Shown piece by piece: positions 1-8,714 of a DNA stretch of 64,000 bases; position 1 is the stretch's first letter; each line of letters opens with the position of its first letter. The DNA lies in the NCBI RefSeq assembly GCF_003710825.1, contig NZ_RHHQ01000004.1, forward strand, positions 310,001 to 374,000. The letters run 5' to 3'. The stretch comes from Brevibacillus fluminis. GTDB lineage: Bacteria > Bacillota > Bacilli > Brevibacillales > Brevibacillaceae. Below the pieces are notes generated by a model. It ran no database searches, was not told the DNA's origin, and worked only from the letters and a program-made list of their open reading frames with translations. A program made the translations under genes and the position numbers.

Positions 1-619
1 CTATTTTGGTGCTGAGCGAGATAACCGCCACAATTTCATTGGGCGAAACGATCTGCATAAACTGCGGATTCATCTCCAGCACTTCCAAATAAGGATCGAT
101 GTCGATGATTTGCTTCCACGCCTCATGGAAGCTATCCAGCGCTTTGCTGAACACGCGTTCCATCACGGTATTTTCGATCTCAGTGAGCGCGCCCATCTTT
201 TCCGGGATCGCCCCTTGTCCACCCAGCAATCGGTCTAGCATGGCATAAGCGATATTGGGATTGACCTCCATTACCATTCGCCCTTCCAAAGGAGGAGCTT
301 CAAAGATATTTAGGATCGTCATCTTAGGGATTGAGCGAATAAATTCTTCATATGGCAACTGATCGACAGAGGCGACAGTGATTTGAACAAAGGTTCGCAG
401 CTGAGCTGAAAAATACGTGGTCAAAAGCCTGGCGTAGTTTTCATGAATTCGCGTTAATCCGCGTATCTGGTCTTTTGAGAACCGCAGAGCACGTTTAAAA
501 TCGTAGACTTTTACTTTTTTCTCGCTATCTTCCTTTTTCAGCTCGTTGGCATCCATCTCTCCAGACGAGAGCGCGGCCAACAGCGCATCTATCTCACTTT
601 GTGAGAGAACCTCGGCCAT
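1..619 (-). CDS. fliM: Flagellar motor switch protein FliM (3' end outside the window)
   Basis: This gene runs off the left edge, so only about the first 206 codons are present. The translation starts MAEVLSQSEIDALLAAL, the conserved N-terminal peptide of FliM that binds phosphorylated CheY. The middle domain follows, with conserved stretches such as LLTTYFSAQLRT and LLGGQG. FliM forms the C-ring with FliG and FliN/FliY and sets the direction of rotation. The ATG is preceded by a strong AGGAGGTGATCAGG ribosome binding site. It lies just downstream of fliL, as in the Bacillus subtilis fla/che operon. Confidence 0.95.
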   Translation of the reverse strand, partial: MAEVLSQSEIDALLAALSSGEMDANELKKEDSEKKVKVYDFKRALRFSKDQIRGLTRIHENYARLLTTYFSAQLRTFVQITVASVDQLPYEEFIRSIPKMTILNIFEAPPLEGRMVMEVNPNIAYAMLDRLLGGQGAIPEKMGALTEIENTVMERVFSKALDSFHEAWKQIIDIDPYLEVLEMNPQFMQIVSPNEIVAVISLSTKI

Positions 620-658
620 CCTGATCACCTCCCTAGCTATGTATATTCCTAGTACACG

Positions 659-1114
659 TTATGAAAAGAGGCTCTTAGTCGTAATGACCTGAACGATTTT
701 ACCGTCCTGCATGATGGCGCTGATCTCATTCATAATCTTCGCTTCCAGCTTATTCAAGCCTTCCGTTCCTCTGAGTTCATCGCGTTTCAGTCCTGCCAGC
801 GTCTTGATGATAATCTGATTCACCTGTGGCATGCGTTTTGTCAGCTCTTCCTTACCCTTGCTGCTGTCAGCGGTGATGCTGAACCGCGCCACAATGTAGT
901 CATTCGAGAGCAGGTTGGTGGTGATTTCGCCGGAATCTACGGTATATTCCACCATTTCATCGGCGGTCAACGGCTTCACTTCTTCATGTCCTGCTGCTGC
1001 AGATTGTGCAGAAGGTGAAAAGTAGAACTGCCACAACACAAACGTCACCGCACCAATCAAGGTAATGGAAATAATGATAATTAAGGCCATGTTAAACAGC
1101 TTGTTTTGAAACAT
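659..1114 (-). CDS. fliL: Flagellar basal body-associated protein FliL
   Basis: A 151-residue protein with a short cytoplasmic start, one membrane helix at about residues 9-29 and an extracytoplasmic domain, which is the FliL architecture. FliL surrounds the stator units at the flagellar motor and supports their activity. The C-terminal part has the typical amphipathic pattern of the family (RMPQVNQIIIKTLAGL). It sits between swrD/flbD and fliM, the usual order in the fla/che operon. Confidence 0.92.
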   Translation of the reverse strand: MFQNKLFNMALIIIISITLIGAVTFVLWQFYFSPSAQSAAAGHEEVKPLTADEMVEYTVDSGEITTNLLSNDYIVARFSITADSSKGKEELTKRMPQVNQIIIKTLAGLKRDELRGTEGLNKLEAKIMNEISAIMQDGKIVQVITTKSLFS

Positions 1115-1127
1115 CGTAAGCCTCCTG

Positions 1128-1352
1128 CTATACTATAGAGTCGTCGTCTTCAGGACGTGGAATAACGGTCGCCGAGTTGGCTTTTTGGTAAAATGCGGTG
1201 ATTTGTTCAGCAATGGCTTTTGCTGGTTCCTTTACCAAAAGCTTTTTCCCGTTCAATAGCGTGATGACCGTATCAGGAGTTGCTTCAACGACTTCTATAT
1301 GGGTGATATTGAGAAAGAATTTTCCTCCGCTCAATCGAGTTAATTCGATCAT
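1128..1352 (-). CDS. swrD: FlbD/SwrD family flagellar protein
   Basis: A 74-residue protein starting MIELTRLSGGKFFLNI, the signature of the FlbD family. In B. subtilis the homologue SwrD is needed for full stator power and swarming. I chose the internal ATG at 1352 over the upstream candidate at 1391, because it matches the family start and has a GGG-type binding site about 7 bases upstream. The acidic tail (PRPEDDDSIV) is variable in the family. It lies between flgE and fliL, as in other Bacillales. Confidence 0.88.
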   Translation of the reverse strand: MIELTRLSGGKFFLNITHIEVVEATPDTVITLLNGKKLLVKEPAKAIAEQITAFYQKANSATVIPRPEDDDSIV

Positions 1353-1426
1353 CTGACCAACCCTTTCACATGAGGAAGTGGGAGGGCCCAAGGCCCCGCC
1401 CTGCTTCCTTTATTTTACCTTACGAT

Positions 1427-2248
1427 CTAGCGTTTCAGGTTGATCAACTCTTCCAATACTGTGTCAGAAGTGGTAATAATGCGGGAGTTCGCTTGGAAAC
1501 CGCGCTGAGCCACGATCATTTCCGTAAATTCCTCTGACAAGTCGACGTTTGACATTTCCAGAACGCCAGAAACGATCGAAGAGTTGAAGCCTTCATCGGT
1601 CGGAGCGCCCAGCTGTACGGCCGTCTCTCCACCTGCATTCGCATTTGGTGTCATTTCATACAGGGAGTTGCCAAGCTTCTTCAGACCGGATGCGTTGTCT
1701 ACCTTCGCCACGCCAATAAAGCCGAGCGAGGTTGTTGCGCCTTGTGCATCCGTCGCATTGATGCTGCCGTCTTTTCCGATGGAATACGACACATACGTGT
1801 TGCGGTCGATTTGGACCGGCTCTCCGCCGCTTGTCAGCACGTTCATCCCTTGGGAGTTAACCAAGAATCCGTTCCCGTCTCGGGTAAAGTTACCAGCGCG
1901 CGTCAGGTACTGCGTTGTGCCGCCATCCGGTGTTACGACGAAGAAGGTGTCTCCTTCAATCGCGAGGTCAGATGTCAGATTTGTGGTCATTGGGCTACCA
2001 GGCGAGTGCACGACGTCGATCGATGCGGTTGTGGCACCAAGGCCGACTTGTCTAGCGTTAATTCCGCCGAGACCGCCTTCTGTACCCGCAGATGCGCCAG
2101 CGACGTTTTGGCTCAAAATATCTTGAAACATGACGCGGCTCTTCTTGAAACCGACTGTATTCACGTTTGCGATATTGTTGCCGATTACGTCCAGTTTTGT
2201 TTGAAAGCCACGCATACCAGAAACCCCAGAATACATTGAACGAAGCAT
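1427..2248 (-). CDS. flgE: Flagellar hook protein FlgE (FlgE/F/G family)
   Basis: A 273-residue flagellar axial protein starting MLRSMYSGVSGMRGFQ. It has the N-terminal rod/hook motif (LDVIGNNIANVNTVGFKKSR) and the C-terminal coiled-coil segment ending in RGFQANSRIITTSDTVLEEL. In Bacillales the gene at this position encodes the short hook protein. The FlgE/F/G family is very similar internally, so automated calls often name it FlgG. A ribosome binding site (GGGGGA) precedes the ATG. The hook normally needs the cap protein FlgD, which is missing next door. Confidence 0.85.
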   Translation of the reverse strand: MLRSMYSGVSGMRGFQTKLDVIGNNIANVNTVGFKKSRVMFQDILSQNVAGASAGTEGGLGGINARQVGLGATTASIDVVHSPGSPMTTNLTSDLAIEGDTFFVVTPDGGTTQYLTRAGNFTRDGNGFLVNSQGMNVLTSGGEPVQIDRNTYVSYSIGKDGSINATDAQGATTSLGFIGVAKVDNASGLKKLGNSLYEMTPNANAGGETAVQLGAPTDEGFNSSIVSGVLEMSNVDLSEEFTEMIVAQRGFQANSRIITTSDTVLEELINLKR

Positions 2249-2348
2249 TCAACAATCCCCCTAAAGTTGTGTAGTTCCGATTGCCTCAGTCAGTCGGCAA
2301 TCGCTGGGCTTCCTCGATCGAGGGCCAGCCCCCATCCCTTACGTTTGC

Positions 2349-2747
2349 TTATACGAAAATGGCACTGTCAATGTTGGTAAACACATTGTCCTTCAGTTGG
2401 CCTTGCTCAACGGCAGTGATCACTTTCCGATTGACGATGCTGACGACGAACGCCACATTGTCCATCATGATCAGTGATTCCTTAGCGCCTTTTCCCGCTG
2501 CTTTTGTCACAGCGCCCTCCAGCTTCGCGAGGCGAGCGGCATCTAGCTCAATTCCCCGCTCCCGCATTCTTACGGAAGCATGCTGGCTAAAACTGAGCGG
2601 CTGTGCTGGCTTTTGCGATGTGCCAGGCAGCGAATCCTGCAGCCATTGCTCAAATGGCTTTTTGGTCGGCGCAGGTGCCATCTGCTTTGCTGGAAATCGT
2701 GTTTGGGATGGATAGAACGATTGACCGACGCGAAATTGTTCACTCAT
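2349..2747 (-). CDS. Small flagellar operon protein (TIGR02530-like)
   Basis: A 132-residue protein. The N-terminal half is basic and Pro/Gln-rich. The second half (FSQHASVRMRERGIELDAARL then a beta-rich end with IVNRKVITAVEQ) matches my memory of the 'flagellar operon protein' family found next to flgE in Bacillales and Clostridia. Its function is not established. An anti-sigma or cap-related role is only speculation. It starts 23 bases after the fliK stop, exactly where flgD would be expected. Confidence 0.75.
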   Translation of the reverse strand: MSEQFRVGQSFYPSQTRFPAKQMAPAPTKKPFEQWLQDSLPGTSQKPAQPLSFSQHASVRMRERGIELDAARLAKLEGAVTKAAGKGAKESLIMMDNVAFVVSIVNRKVITAVEQGQLKDNVFTNIDSAIFV

Positions 2748-2770
2748 GACGGTTACATCCCTCCAACCCG

Positions 2771-4162
2771 TTACACGGAATATTCCACTTTTGCTTGCTT
2801 CGAGGCTAGCCAGCTATCTGCACCACTAGACTCTGTCAATGCGTCAATGTTAAATTCAGCATCGTCCTCATTGGATTGCTTTTTCTGCTCTCCCTGGCGA
2901 TTCTGCTGGCTTCCACGCTGTTCCTGGAACCCGAATTGCGCTTGCTGGGAAGGCTGCTGCTGCGTCACTTCCAAACGGTCGACCTGCAGACCCAATTGAG
3001 TCAAAGCTGCGCGTAATTGTGGCAATTGATTGTCCAACAATTCCTTGCCCGCATGCGTATCAGCAGCGAATTGTGCGGTGATTACATGATTGTTCGCAGT
3101 AATTTTCACATCAACTTGGCCGAGTGCTTGCGGATGCAACGTTATTTTCGCTTCAGACATTCCGTTCGCACCCACGATTTTCATTTGCTTCACGAACAAA
3201 TTCGCAACATCTTTTGGTAAATGCTCCGAACGAACCAGCTCACCGCTCGATTGTGCGGTCGGTGCGTTTGTCTGCTGCGCATTCGGCTGCAGAGCTGTTT
3301 GCAGACTACCCGCAAATGAGTTGCTGTTCGTCTGTACATCATCTGACGACGCATTGGTCAGTTCAGCGACGTTTTGCAACGCAGCTTGCAGCAATTGATC
3401 CAGTTGTTTTTGCGGCTGTTCCGGACGGATTGCCAAGCCTGGCTGATATTTTGCCAATGCCACCTGAACTTGGTGTGGCAACAAATTAGCCTGTATGGCT
3501 GGCTGGAATTGGTTTACCGGCGAATAACGCATGTCCCGTGGATTTCCACCAACCGTTTTCTTGGTTGTGGTGAACGATACTTCAGGGTCATTTGCAACGC
3601 CTTCCGGTTGAACCACTTGTTGAACGTCTACCCCGTATTTCGCCAAAATTGCGACCGCCTGTTGTACAGCTTGCTTTACTTGAGGCTGTTGGTCTGGCGA
3701 TTGTGAACGGGCCAAGGATTCCAACAAGTCAGCCATCTGACCGGCACTCTGATCATCCATCCCCTGTTGGACAAAAGCTGCGACCAAAGCTTGCTTGACA
3801 TTTGGCTGCAGACTGACTGCCAACTGACCTTGATCCGGCGACTCCGTCTGTGTCACTTGGCTTGCCTGATCAATAGCTTGTTGTGGAAACATGTTGACTG
3901 TTCCGCTTTGCAAGAGTTGATCAAGCATAGCGAGCAGGTCACCTACATCATCACCTTTGTCATCTTGCTCAGCAGTCTGAGGAATAAGTGAATCCACCGT
4001 TTGCGTCTGGATGTTGGATAGAAGGCCAGTTAGCTCACTAGCCAACAAGTTGCCAAAACCGGCTTGCTGCTCTGGCATCGCCGCATTCTTCCCACCGCCA
4101 AGCCCGGTCGCTGCTTGTGCGTCAGCGGTCGTAAACGTAGAAACCGTATTGCTTACGTTCAT
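2771..4162 (-). CDS. fliK: Flagellar hook-length control protein FliK
   Basis: A 463-residue, Gln/Ala-rich protein with a long low-complexity N-terminal region. The C-terminal Flg_hook domain at about residues 325-410 includes KITLHPQALGQVDVKI and LLDNQLPQLRAALTQLG. FliK measures the growing hook and triggers the switch of the export gate from rod/hook to filament substrates. A very Gln-rich tail follows the domain. It is placed after ylxF and before the flgE neighbourhood, as in B. subtilis. Confidence 0.92.
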   Translation of the reverse strand: MNVSNTVSTFTTADAQAATGLGGGKNAAMPEQQAGFGNLLASELTGLLSNIQTQTVDSLIPQTAEQDDKGDDVGDLLAMLDQLLQSGTVNMFPQQAIDQASQVTQTESPDQGQLAVSLQPNVKQALVAAFVQQGMDDQSAGQMADLLESLARSQSPDQQPQVKQAVQQAVAILAKYGVDVQQVVQPEGVANDPEVSFTTTKKTVGGNPRDMRYSPVNQFQPAIQANLLPHQVQVALAKYQPGLAIRPEQPQKQLDQLLQAALQNVAELTNASSDDVQTNSNSFAGSLQTALQPNAQQTNAPTAQSSGELVRSEHLPKDVANLFVKQMKIVGANGMSEAKITLHPQALGQVDVKITANNHVITAQFAADTHAGKELLDNQLPQLRAALTQLGLQVDRLEVTQQQPSQQAQFGFQEQRGSQQNRQGEQKKQSNEDDAEFNIDALTESSGADSWLASKQAKVEYSV

Positions 4163-4218
4163 TGCGTCACCTCCTGCTTTTGAAAAAATTGTTGCTATGT
4201 AATCGACAGCCTTTGGGG

Positions 4219-5109
4219 CTATCGGAGCAACTCGCTGGTAATGCGAGCAGCCAGTGTGGTGTTTTTCTCACCAATTGCGGCCAACACTTGCGCGCGCTTG
4301 TCATTGGCCATGCCTGCCATAATGGAAATCGCACGCTTTTGGTTGGTTGTCATCAGCGCGGTTATGATATCTGCAGCGCGGGCTGCCGGCATTTGCGAAA
4401 ACGAATTGACGAGATTGTCCATACTAGTCGAATCTTGCCTTGTCTCGCTCAGTGCCTTGGTGAGTACCTGCACGCGCTGTTGGAGCGCCGCGATGTCATC
4501 ATCTTTGCTAATCGTCGTATCCTTCAGCAAAATCGAAATGTCAGCCGCTTTTTTCGGATCCATTTTCGCCAAGAGGTCTGCACGCTGCTCGGGTTTCATT
4601 GCGGCAAGCACCGTAACGGCCTCTTCCACCGAAAGATTTTCAACGATCGCCGCAGCGTTTTTCGGCGACATGCTTGTATAAATTTTGGATAAATCCTGGA
4701 ATTGCTTCTGCCGTTCTGCGGCATCCGTTTTTTTGTCTTCCATCATCTTTTGCAAATCCTGCACCTGTTTTTGCAGGCTTTGGATCGTGGCGTCCTTTTG
4801 GGCCGACTCCCCTTGCATTTGCGAGAGCTGCTGCTTGCTTTTGTTCAAATCAGTTTGAGTCGTAACCAATTGGTTCTGCACGTTTTGCTTTTTTGCCGCA
4901 TCCGGGTCAGCTTCCTGCGGTACATCCGGGACAATTTTTTCAATGTAGGGAATGGTATTCGCCCAGCCTAACACTTTTCCCACTACATTCACGCCCAAGA
5001 AGCTTAGCAGAACACCGCCCAGGATACTCGCAAACAAGGCCGGGATGATGATCATATAAAAAATCCATTCCCACTTGCTATACGATTTCTCTTCCTGGGT
5101 TTCTTCCAT
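4219..5109 (-). CDS. ylxF: YlxF / MotE-like protein with MgtE-type domain
   Basis: A 296-residue protein with one membrane helix at about 15-38, a coiled coil at about 75-140 and an alpha-helical MgtE_N-like domain at about 145-215 (MSPKNAAAIVENLSVEEAV, MDPKKAADISILL). A second helical repeat with a similar pattern follows near the C-terminus. The MotE group of such proteins chaperones the stator protein MotC in other bacteria. In Bacillales ylxF is a conserved fla/che gene of unclear role. It lies between fliJ and fliK. Confidence 0.85.
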   Translation of the reverse strand: MEETQEEKSYSKWEWIFYMIIIPALFASILGGVLLSFLGVNVVGKVLGWANTIPYIEKIVPDVPQEADPDAAKKQNVQNQLVTTQTDLNKSKQQLSQMQGESAQKDATIQSLQKQVQDLQKMMEDKKTDAAERQKQFQDLSKIYTSMSPKNAAAIVENLSVEEAVTVLAAMKPEQRADLLAKMDPKKAADISILLKDTTISKDDDIAALQQRVQVLTKALSETRQDSTSMDNLVNSFSQMPAARAADIITALMTTNQKRAISIMAGMANDKRAQVLAAIGEKNTTLAARITSELLR

Positions 5110-5126
5110 GATGAACCTCCTACCGG

Positions 5127-5567
5127 CTATCTGCGAACGTACTGAACGAGGCCGATCTCATCCAATATCTGTTGCTCCCGATATTTTGCTGCCTCGTCGT
5201 ATTTGAGGCGTTCTTTTTCTTTGAGTTTGCTCCACAGTTGGTTTTCCTGCATTTTGGACGTCATCGTCCGCTTGCAGCTCTCCACGTTTCGGTCGCACGC
5301 AGAGATAGTGTCAACCTGCTGCACGATCGCCTTGTCGATCGCCAGGCGGAATTGATTCATTTCAATCAGCTTGGCTGCTGTGCACGCTTGCTCCTGCAGC
5401 TTGTGCAGCGTATCGGTCAGCTGATCCCTACGATGATGCAGATGAACCAGCTTCTCTTCTTCTTCGGTCTTTTTTTGAACGGACTTGCCGAAAGCCCATT
5501 CGGCCTGCTCCTGTTCCTTTTCCTTTAAATCGAGAATCTTCTGGAGATGAAAGCGAAATACCGCCAT
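5127..5567 (-). CDS. fliJ: Flagellar export chaperone/stalk FliJ
   Basis: A 146-residue, highly charged and almost wholly coiled-coil protein starting MAVFRFHLQKILDLKEKEQEQAEWAFG, typical of FliJ. FliJ inserts into the FliI hexamer, like the gamma subunit of F1-ATPase, and helps couple proton force to export. Its ATG overlaps the fliI stop codon by one base (TAATG), which suggests translational coupling. Confidence 0.92.
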   Translation of the reverse strand: MAVFRFHLQKILDLKEKEQEQAEWAFGKSVQKKTEEEEKLVHLHHRRDQLTDTLHKLQEQACTAAKLIEMNQFRLAIDKAIVQQVDTISACDRNVESCKRTMTSKMQENQLWSKLKEKERLKYDEAAKYREQQILDEIGLVQYVRR

Positions 5568-6889
5568 TAGTTCAGCCCTCCAAAATGAGCGATCAGCGCA
5601 TTGATGGTTTTCTCCAGCTCTGCCGGTTCATGTGTCCCTTGAGCCGTGAAGCCGGTAATCACATCCCGAAAACGAATGGCCGCATCGATGTCGCGATTGC
5701 TGCCTTGCTTATAGGCACCGATGTTGATCAGGTCTTCCGCTTCTTTATATGTAGCCATATGCCGCTTCAGCGTACGTGCCGCATCGAGATGCTGATGCGT
5801 GCAAATTTCGTTCATGACACGACTTACGCTTTGTAGAACATCAATTGCCGGGAAATGCCCTTTTTGGGCGATTTTCCGATCCAGCACAATGTGACCGTCC
5901 AAAATCCCCCGCACCGCATCGGCAATCGGATCGTTCATGTCGTCCGAGTCGACAAGCACGGTATAAAAAGCCGTGATGCTTCCTTGGTGGGAGGTCCCTG
6001 CACGCTCCAATAAGCGCGGCAGCATGGCAAATACGGAAGGCGTGTACCCTCTCGTTGCCGGCGGCTCGCCAATCGCAAGTCCGACCTCACGCTGTGCCAT
6101 CGCAAAGCGAGTGACAGAGTCCATCATGAGCATGACGTTCAGCCCGCGGTCGCGAAAATATTCGGCGATGGATGTCGCCAGCATCGCGCCTTTGATACGA
6201 ATCATGGCAGGCTGGTCAGAGGTAGCCACGACCAGGATGGATCGTTTAAGGCCCTCTTCACCGAGATCGCGCTCGATGAACTCCTTTACCTCGCGTCCAC
6301 GCTCTCCGATTAATCCGATCACATTGATATCTGCCGATGTGTTTCTTGCGATCATACCCAAGAGTGTACTTTTCCCTACGCCGGAACCGGCAAAAATACC
6401 GACACGCTGCCCTTTGCCAACTGTCAACAGACCATCGATGGCCCGAACGCCGACATTTAATTTCTCTTCAATGCGCGGACGGGTCAATGGATTTGGCGGC
6501 TGATTCTCCGTCGGATACGACGTCAATCCATAAGGAAGAAACGAACCATCCATCGGTCTTCCAAGACCATCGAGCACATAGCCGAGTATCTCTGGTCCGA
6601 CCTTGACGGATAGTGGTTTGCCAGTCGCTACCACATCACATCCAGGCCCAACTGCGGTTAACTCGCCAAGCGGCATCAGCAGCACTTTGTGATCACGGAA
6701 GCCGACAACCTCAGCCATAATCGGTTCCTGCGCGTTCTGTGGGTATATCAGACAAACCTCACCTAGCTTTGTCTCCGGACCATGTGATTCAATTGTTAGT
6801 CCGATGACCTGTGTTACTTTTCCGTTCACTCTAACGGGGTCCATCTGCTCGAGTGCGTATAAGTATTTTTTCAGATCAAGATGGCTCAT
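5567..6889 (-). CDS. fliI: Flagellum-specific ATPase FliI
   Basis: A 440-residue F1-beta-like ATPase of the flagellar type III export apparatus. The Walker A motif GSGVGKST lies at about 168-175, with the family sequences GERGREVKEFIE and LMMDSVTRFAMAQREVGLA. The start at 6889 (MSHLDLKKYL) has GGGGAAGTG upstream at proper spacing. A TTG seven codons earlier is less likely. The start lies inside the end of fliH (14-base overlap), so the two are probably translationally coupled. Confidence 0.95.
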   Translation of the reverse strand: MSHLDLKKYLYALEQMDPVRVNGKVTQVIGLTIESHGPETKLGEVCLIYPQNAQEPIMAEVVGFRDHKVLLMPLGELTAVGPGCDVVATGKPLSVKVGPEILGYVLDGLGRPMDGSFLPYGLTSYPTENQPPNPLTRPRIEEKLNVGVRAIDGLLTVGKGQRVGIFAGSGVGKSTLLGMIARNTSADINVIGLIGERGREVKEFIERDLGEEGLKRSILVVATSDQPAMIRIKGAMLATSIAEYFRDRGLNVMLMMDSVTRFAMAQREVGLAIGEPPATRGYTPSVFAMLPRLLERAGTSHQGSITAFYTVLVDSDDMNDPIADAVRGILDGHIVLDRKIAQKGHFPAIDVLQSVSRVMNEICTHQHLDAARTLKRHMATYKEAEDLINIGAYKQGSNRDIDAAIRFRDVITGFTAQGTHEPAELEKTINALIAHFGGLN

Positions 6890-7697
6890 CTGCTTCACTT
6901 CCCCGTGCAATCTCGATCAGTGCTTGTTTTATTTCGGTAAGCTGCGTATCAATGCGCGCATCGATGCTGCCAAGCGGCGTTCGGATCACGCAGCCTTCAT
7001 CCTTGACGGTATGGTCTGGAAAAATTTGCAGCTCAGCTTGTCCATCGAACAAGGAAGCCAATTGCTGCCTGTACTCGGATAGGAAGGGATAGTTCGCATG
7101 ATTGACATACAAGGAGATTTCTCCGTGCACACGGGAGCGGCGCAAGTACCTGCCCACGAGCTCTAGCTTCTTCATTTGATCCAATTCCAGTTCATCCCCG
7201 ATGATTTTCCGAGCAATTTCTGTTGATAAATCTACGAGAAACGGCTCTGCTTCAGCGATGATCGTCCGTTTTTCCGCATAGGCCTTTTCCAACACTTGCT
7301 TGGCCATCTGGACGGTTTGCTCTTCCTCTTGAAGCGCTTGCTGCTTCCCTTCGATCAGCCCTTGCTGGTACCCTTCCTGGCGCGCCTGCTGGCGATCTTG
7401 TTCGATTTGGACTTCTGCCTGCCTCCGCTGCTCCTGTGTCCATTGCTGAAAATCGGCTTCTGCCTGATTTTTGTTCAACTCTGCCTGTTCGACCGCTTCA
7501 GCCAATATCCGCTTTGCCATTTCTTCGGCATCGCGAAGGATGGTTTGCGCTTCGAGTTGAACCTCATTCAAATATTTCTCACTTTCCTGCAACCTTTCTC
7601 CAAGATCTTCCGTCTTAAGAGGCAATGAAGCTTTTACAGAAAGGAGAATCTTCTCATCTGAATGCTGATAGCTAGACGCTTTAAAAATCCTAGACAA
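6876..7697 (-). CDS. fliH: Flagellar assembly protein FliH
   Basis: A 273-residue protein with a long charged, Gln/Glu-rich coiled coil at about 40-150 and a C-terminal domain resembling the V/A-type ATPase E subunit. This is the FliH pattern. FliH is the stator-like regulator of FliI. I favour the TTG start at 7697 (MSRIFKASSYQ): the GGAGGGG at the end of fliG sits 9 bases upstream. An ATG at 7706 would leave only 2 bases of spacing. The gene overlaps the fliG stop slightly. Confidence 0.88.
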   Translation of the reverse strand: MSRIFKASSYQHSDEKILLSVKASLPLKTEDLGERLQESEKYLNEVQLEAQTILRDAEEMAKRILAEAVEQAELNKNQAEADFQQWTQEQRRQAEVQIEQDRQQARQEGYQQGLIEGKQQALQEEEQTVQMAKQVLEKAYAEKRTIIAEAEPFLVDLSTEIARKIIGDELELDQMKKLELVGRYLRRSRVHGEISLYVNHANYPFLSEYRQQLASLFDGQAELQIFPDHTVKDEGCVIRTPLGSIDARIDTQLTEIKQALIEIARGSEADEPS

Positions 7698-8703
7698 TGA
7701 TATCATCCCCTCCGCCGCGGGCAATGATAATTTCACCCGCCTCTTCTAAGCGGCGAATTGTAGCGACGATGCGCGACTGCGCCTCTTCGACATCCCGGAG
7801 ACGTACTGGTCCCATAAATTCCATTTCTTCTTTGAACGTTTCGGCCATGCGCTTGGACATATTTCGGAAGACCGTCTCGCGTACCTCTTCGCTCGCAACT
7901 TTGAGCGAGAGCTGCAGGTCTGCGTTCTCGACATCGCGTATAACACGTTGAATCGAGCGATTGTCCAACGATGCGATGTCTTCGAATACGAACATCCGTT
8001 TCTTGATCTCTTCCGCAAGCTCGGGGTCTTGGATTTCCAGCGAGTCAAGAATGGTTCGCTCCGTACTGCGGTCTACGCCATTCAGGACGTTGACGATCGC
8101 CTCGATACCGCCCGCTTGCGTATAATCTTGCGTAACGGTTGCAGACAGTTTTTGCTCCAAAACCTGTTCGACCTGCGTGATGACTTCCGGCGATGTGCTG
8201 TCCATCAAGGCGATGCGCTTCGCAACATCCGCCTGTCGTTCCTGTGGCAGCGAAGAAAGAATGAGAGCAGCCTGCTGAGGCTCCAAATAAGCGAGCACCA
8301 GAGCAATCGTTTGGGAGTGCTCGTTCTGTAAAAAGTTCAAAATTTGATTCGGGTCTGCTTTTCTCGCAAAGTCAAACGGTCGTACCTGCAAGTTCGCTGT
8401 CAAGCGATTGATAATATCCATCGCTTTCGTTTCGCCCAGCGCTTTTTGCAAGATTTCTTTGGCGTATGTGATCCCGCCCTGGGAGATAACATCTTTGGCT
8501 ACTGCGATTTGATGAAATTCGGCTAAGATCTTATCTTTTTCCTCGTTATCCACTCTTCTGACATTAGCAATCTCCAATGTCAACTGCTCAATTTCGTCTT
8601 CTCGCAAATGTTTGAACACCTGTGCCGAAACTTCCGGCCCAAGCGAGATGAGAAGAATGGCAGCCTTCTGACGGCCTGTCAATTCCTTGGCACCGCGCGC
8701 CAT
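7690..8703 (-). CDS. fliG: Flagellar motor switch protein FliG
   Basis: A 337-residue protein with the three FliG domains. The N-domain binds FliF, the middle domain carries the EHSQTIALVLAYLEP (EHPQ-like) motif at about residues 127-141, and the C-domain has the charged torque helix around IQRVIRDVENADLQLSLK. FliG transmits torque from the stators to the rotor. It begins LTGRQKAAILLISLGPE, typical of the family. It lies between fliF and fliH. Confidence 0.96.
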   Translation of the reverse strand: MARGAKELTGRQKAAILLISLGPEVSAQVFKHLREDEIEQLTLEIANVRRVDNEEKDKILAEFHQIAVAKDVISQGGITYAKEILQKALGETKAMDIINRLTANLQVRPFDFARKADPNQILNFLQNEHSQTIALVLAYLEPQQAALILSSLPQERQADVAKRIALMDSTSPEVITQVEQVLEQKLSATVTQDYTQAGGIEAIVNVLNGVDRSTERTILDSLEIQDPELAEEIKKRMFVFEDIASLDNRSIQRVIRDVENADLQLSLKVASEEVRETVFRNMSKRMAETFKEEMEFMGPVRLRDVEEAQSRIVATIRRLEEAGEIIIARGGGDDIIV

Positions 8704-8714
8704 AACCTCACTCC

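Noticed and set aside
1427..2248. Calling the 273-residue axial protein FlgG (distal rod)
   Set aside because: Its place before swrD and fliL is that of the hook gene in Bacillales, whose short hook protein is often misnamed FlgG.
7252..7443. Short alternative frames inside fliH
   Set aside because: They lie within a coiled-coil gene with Gln/Arg-rich codons, which commonly give open frames in other phases.
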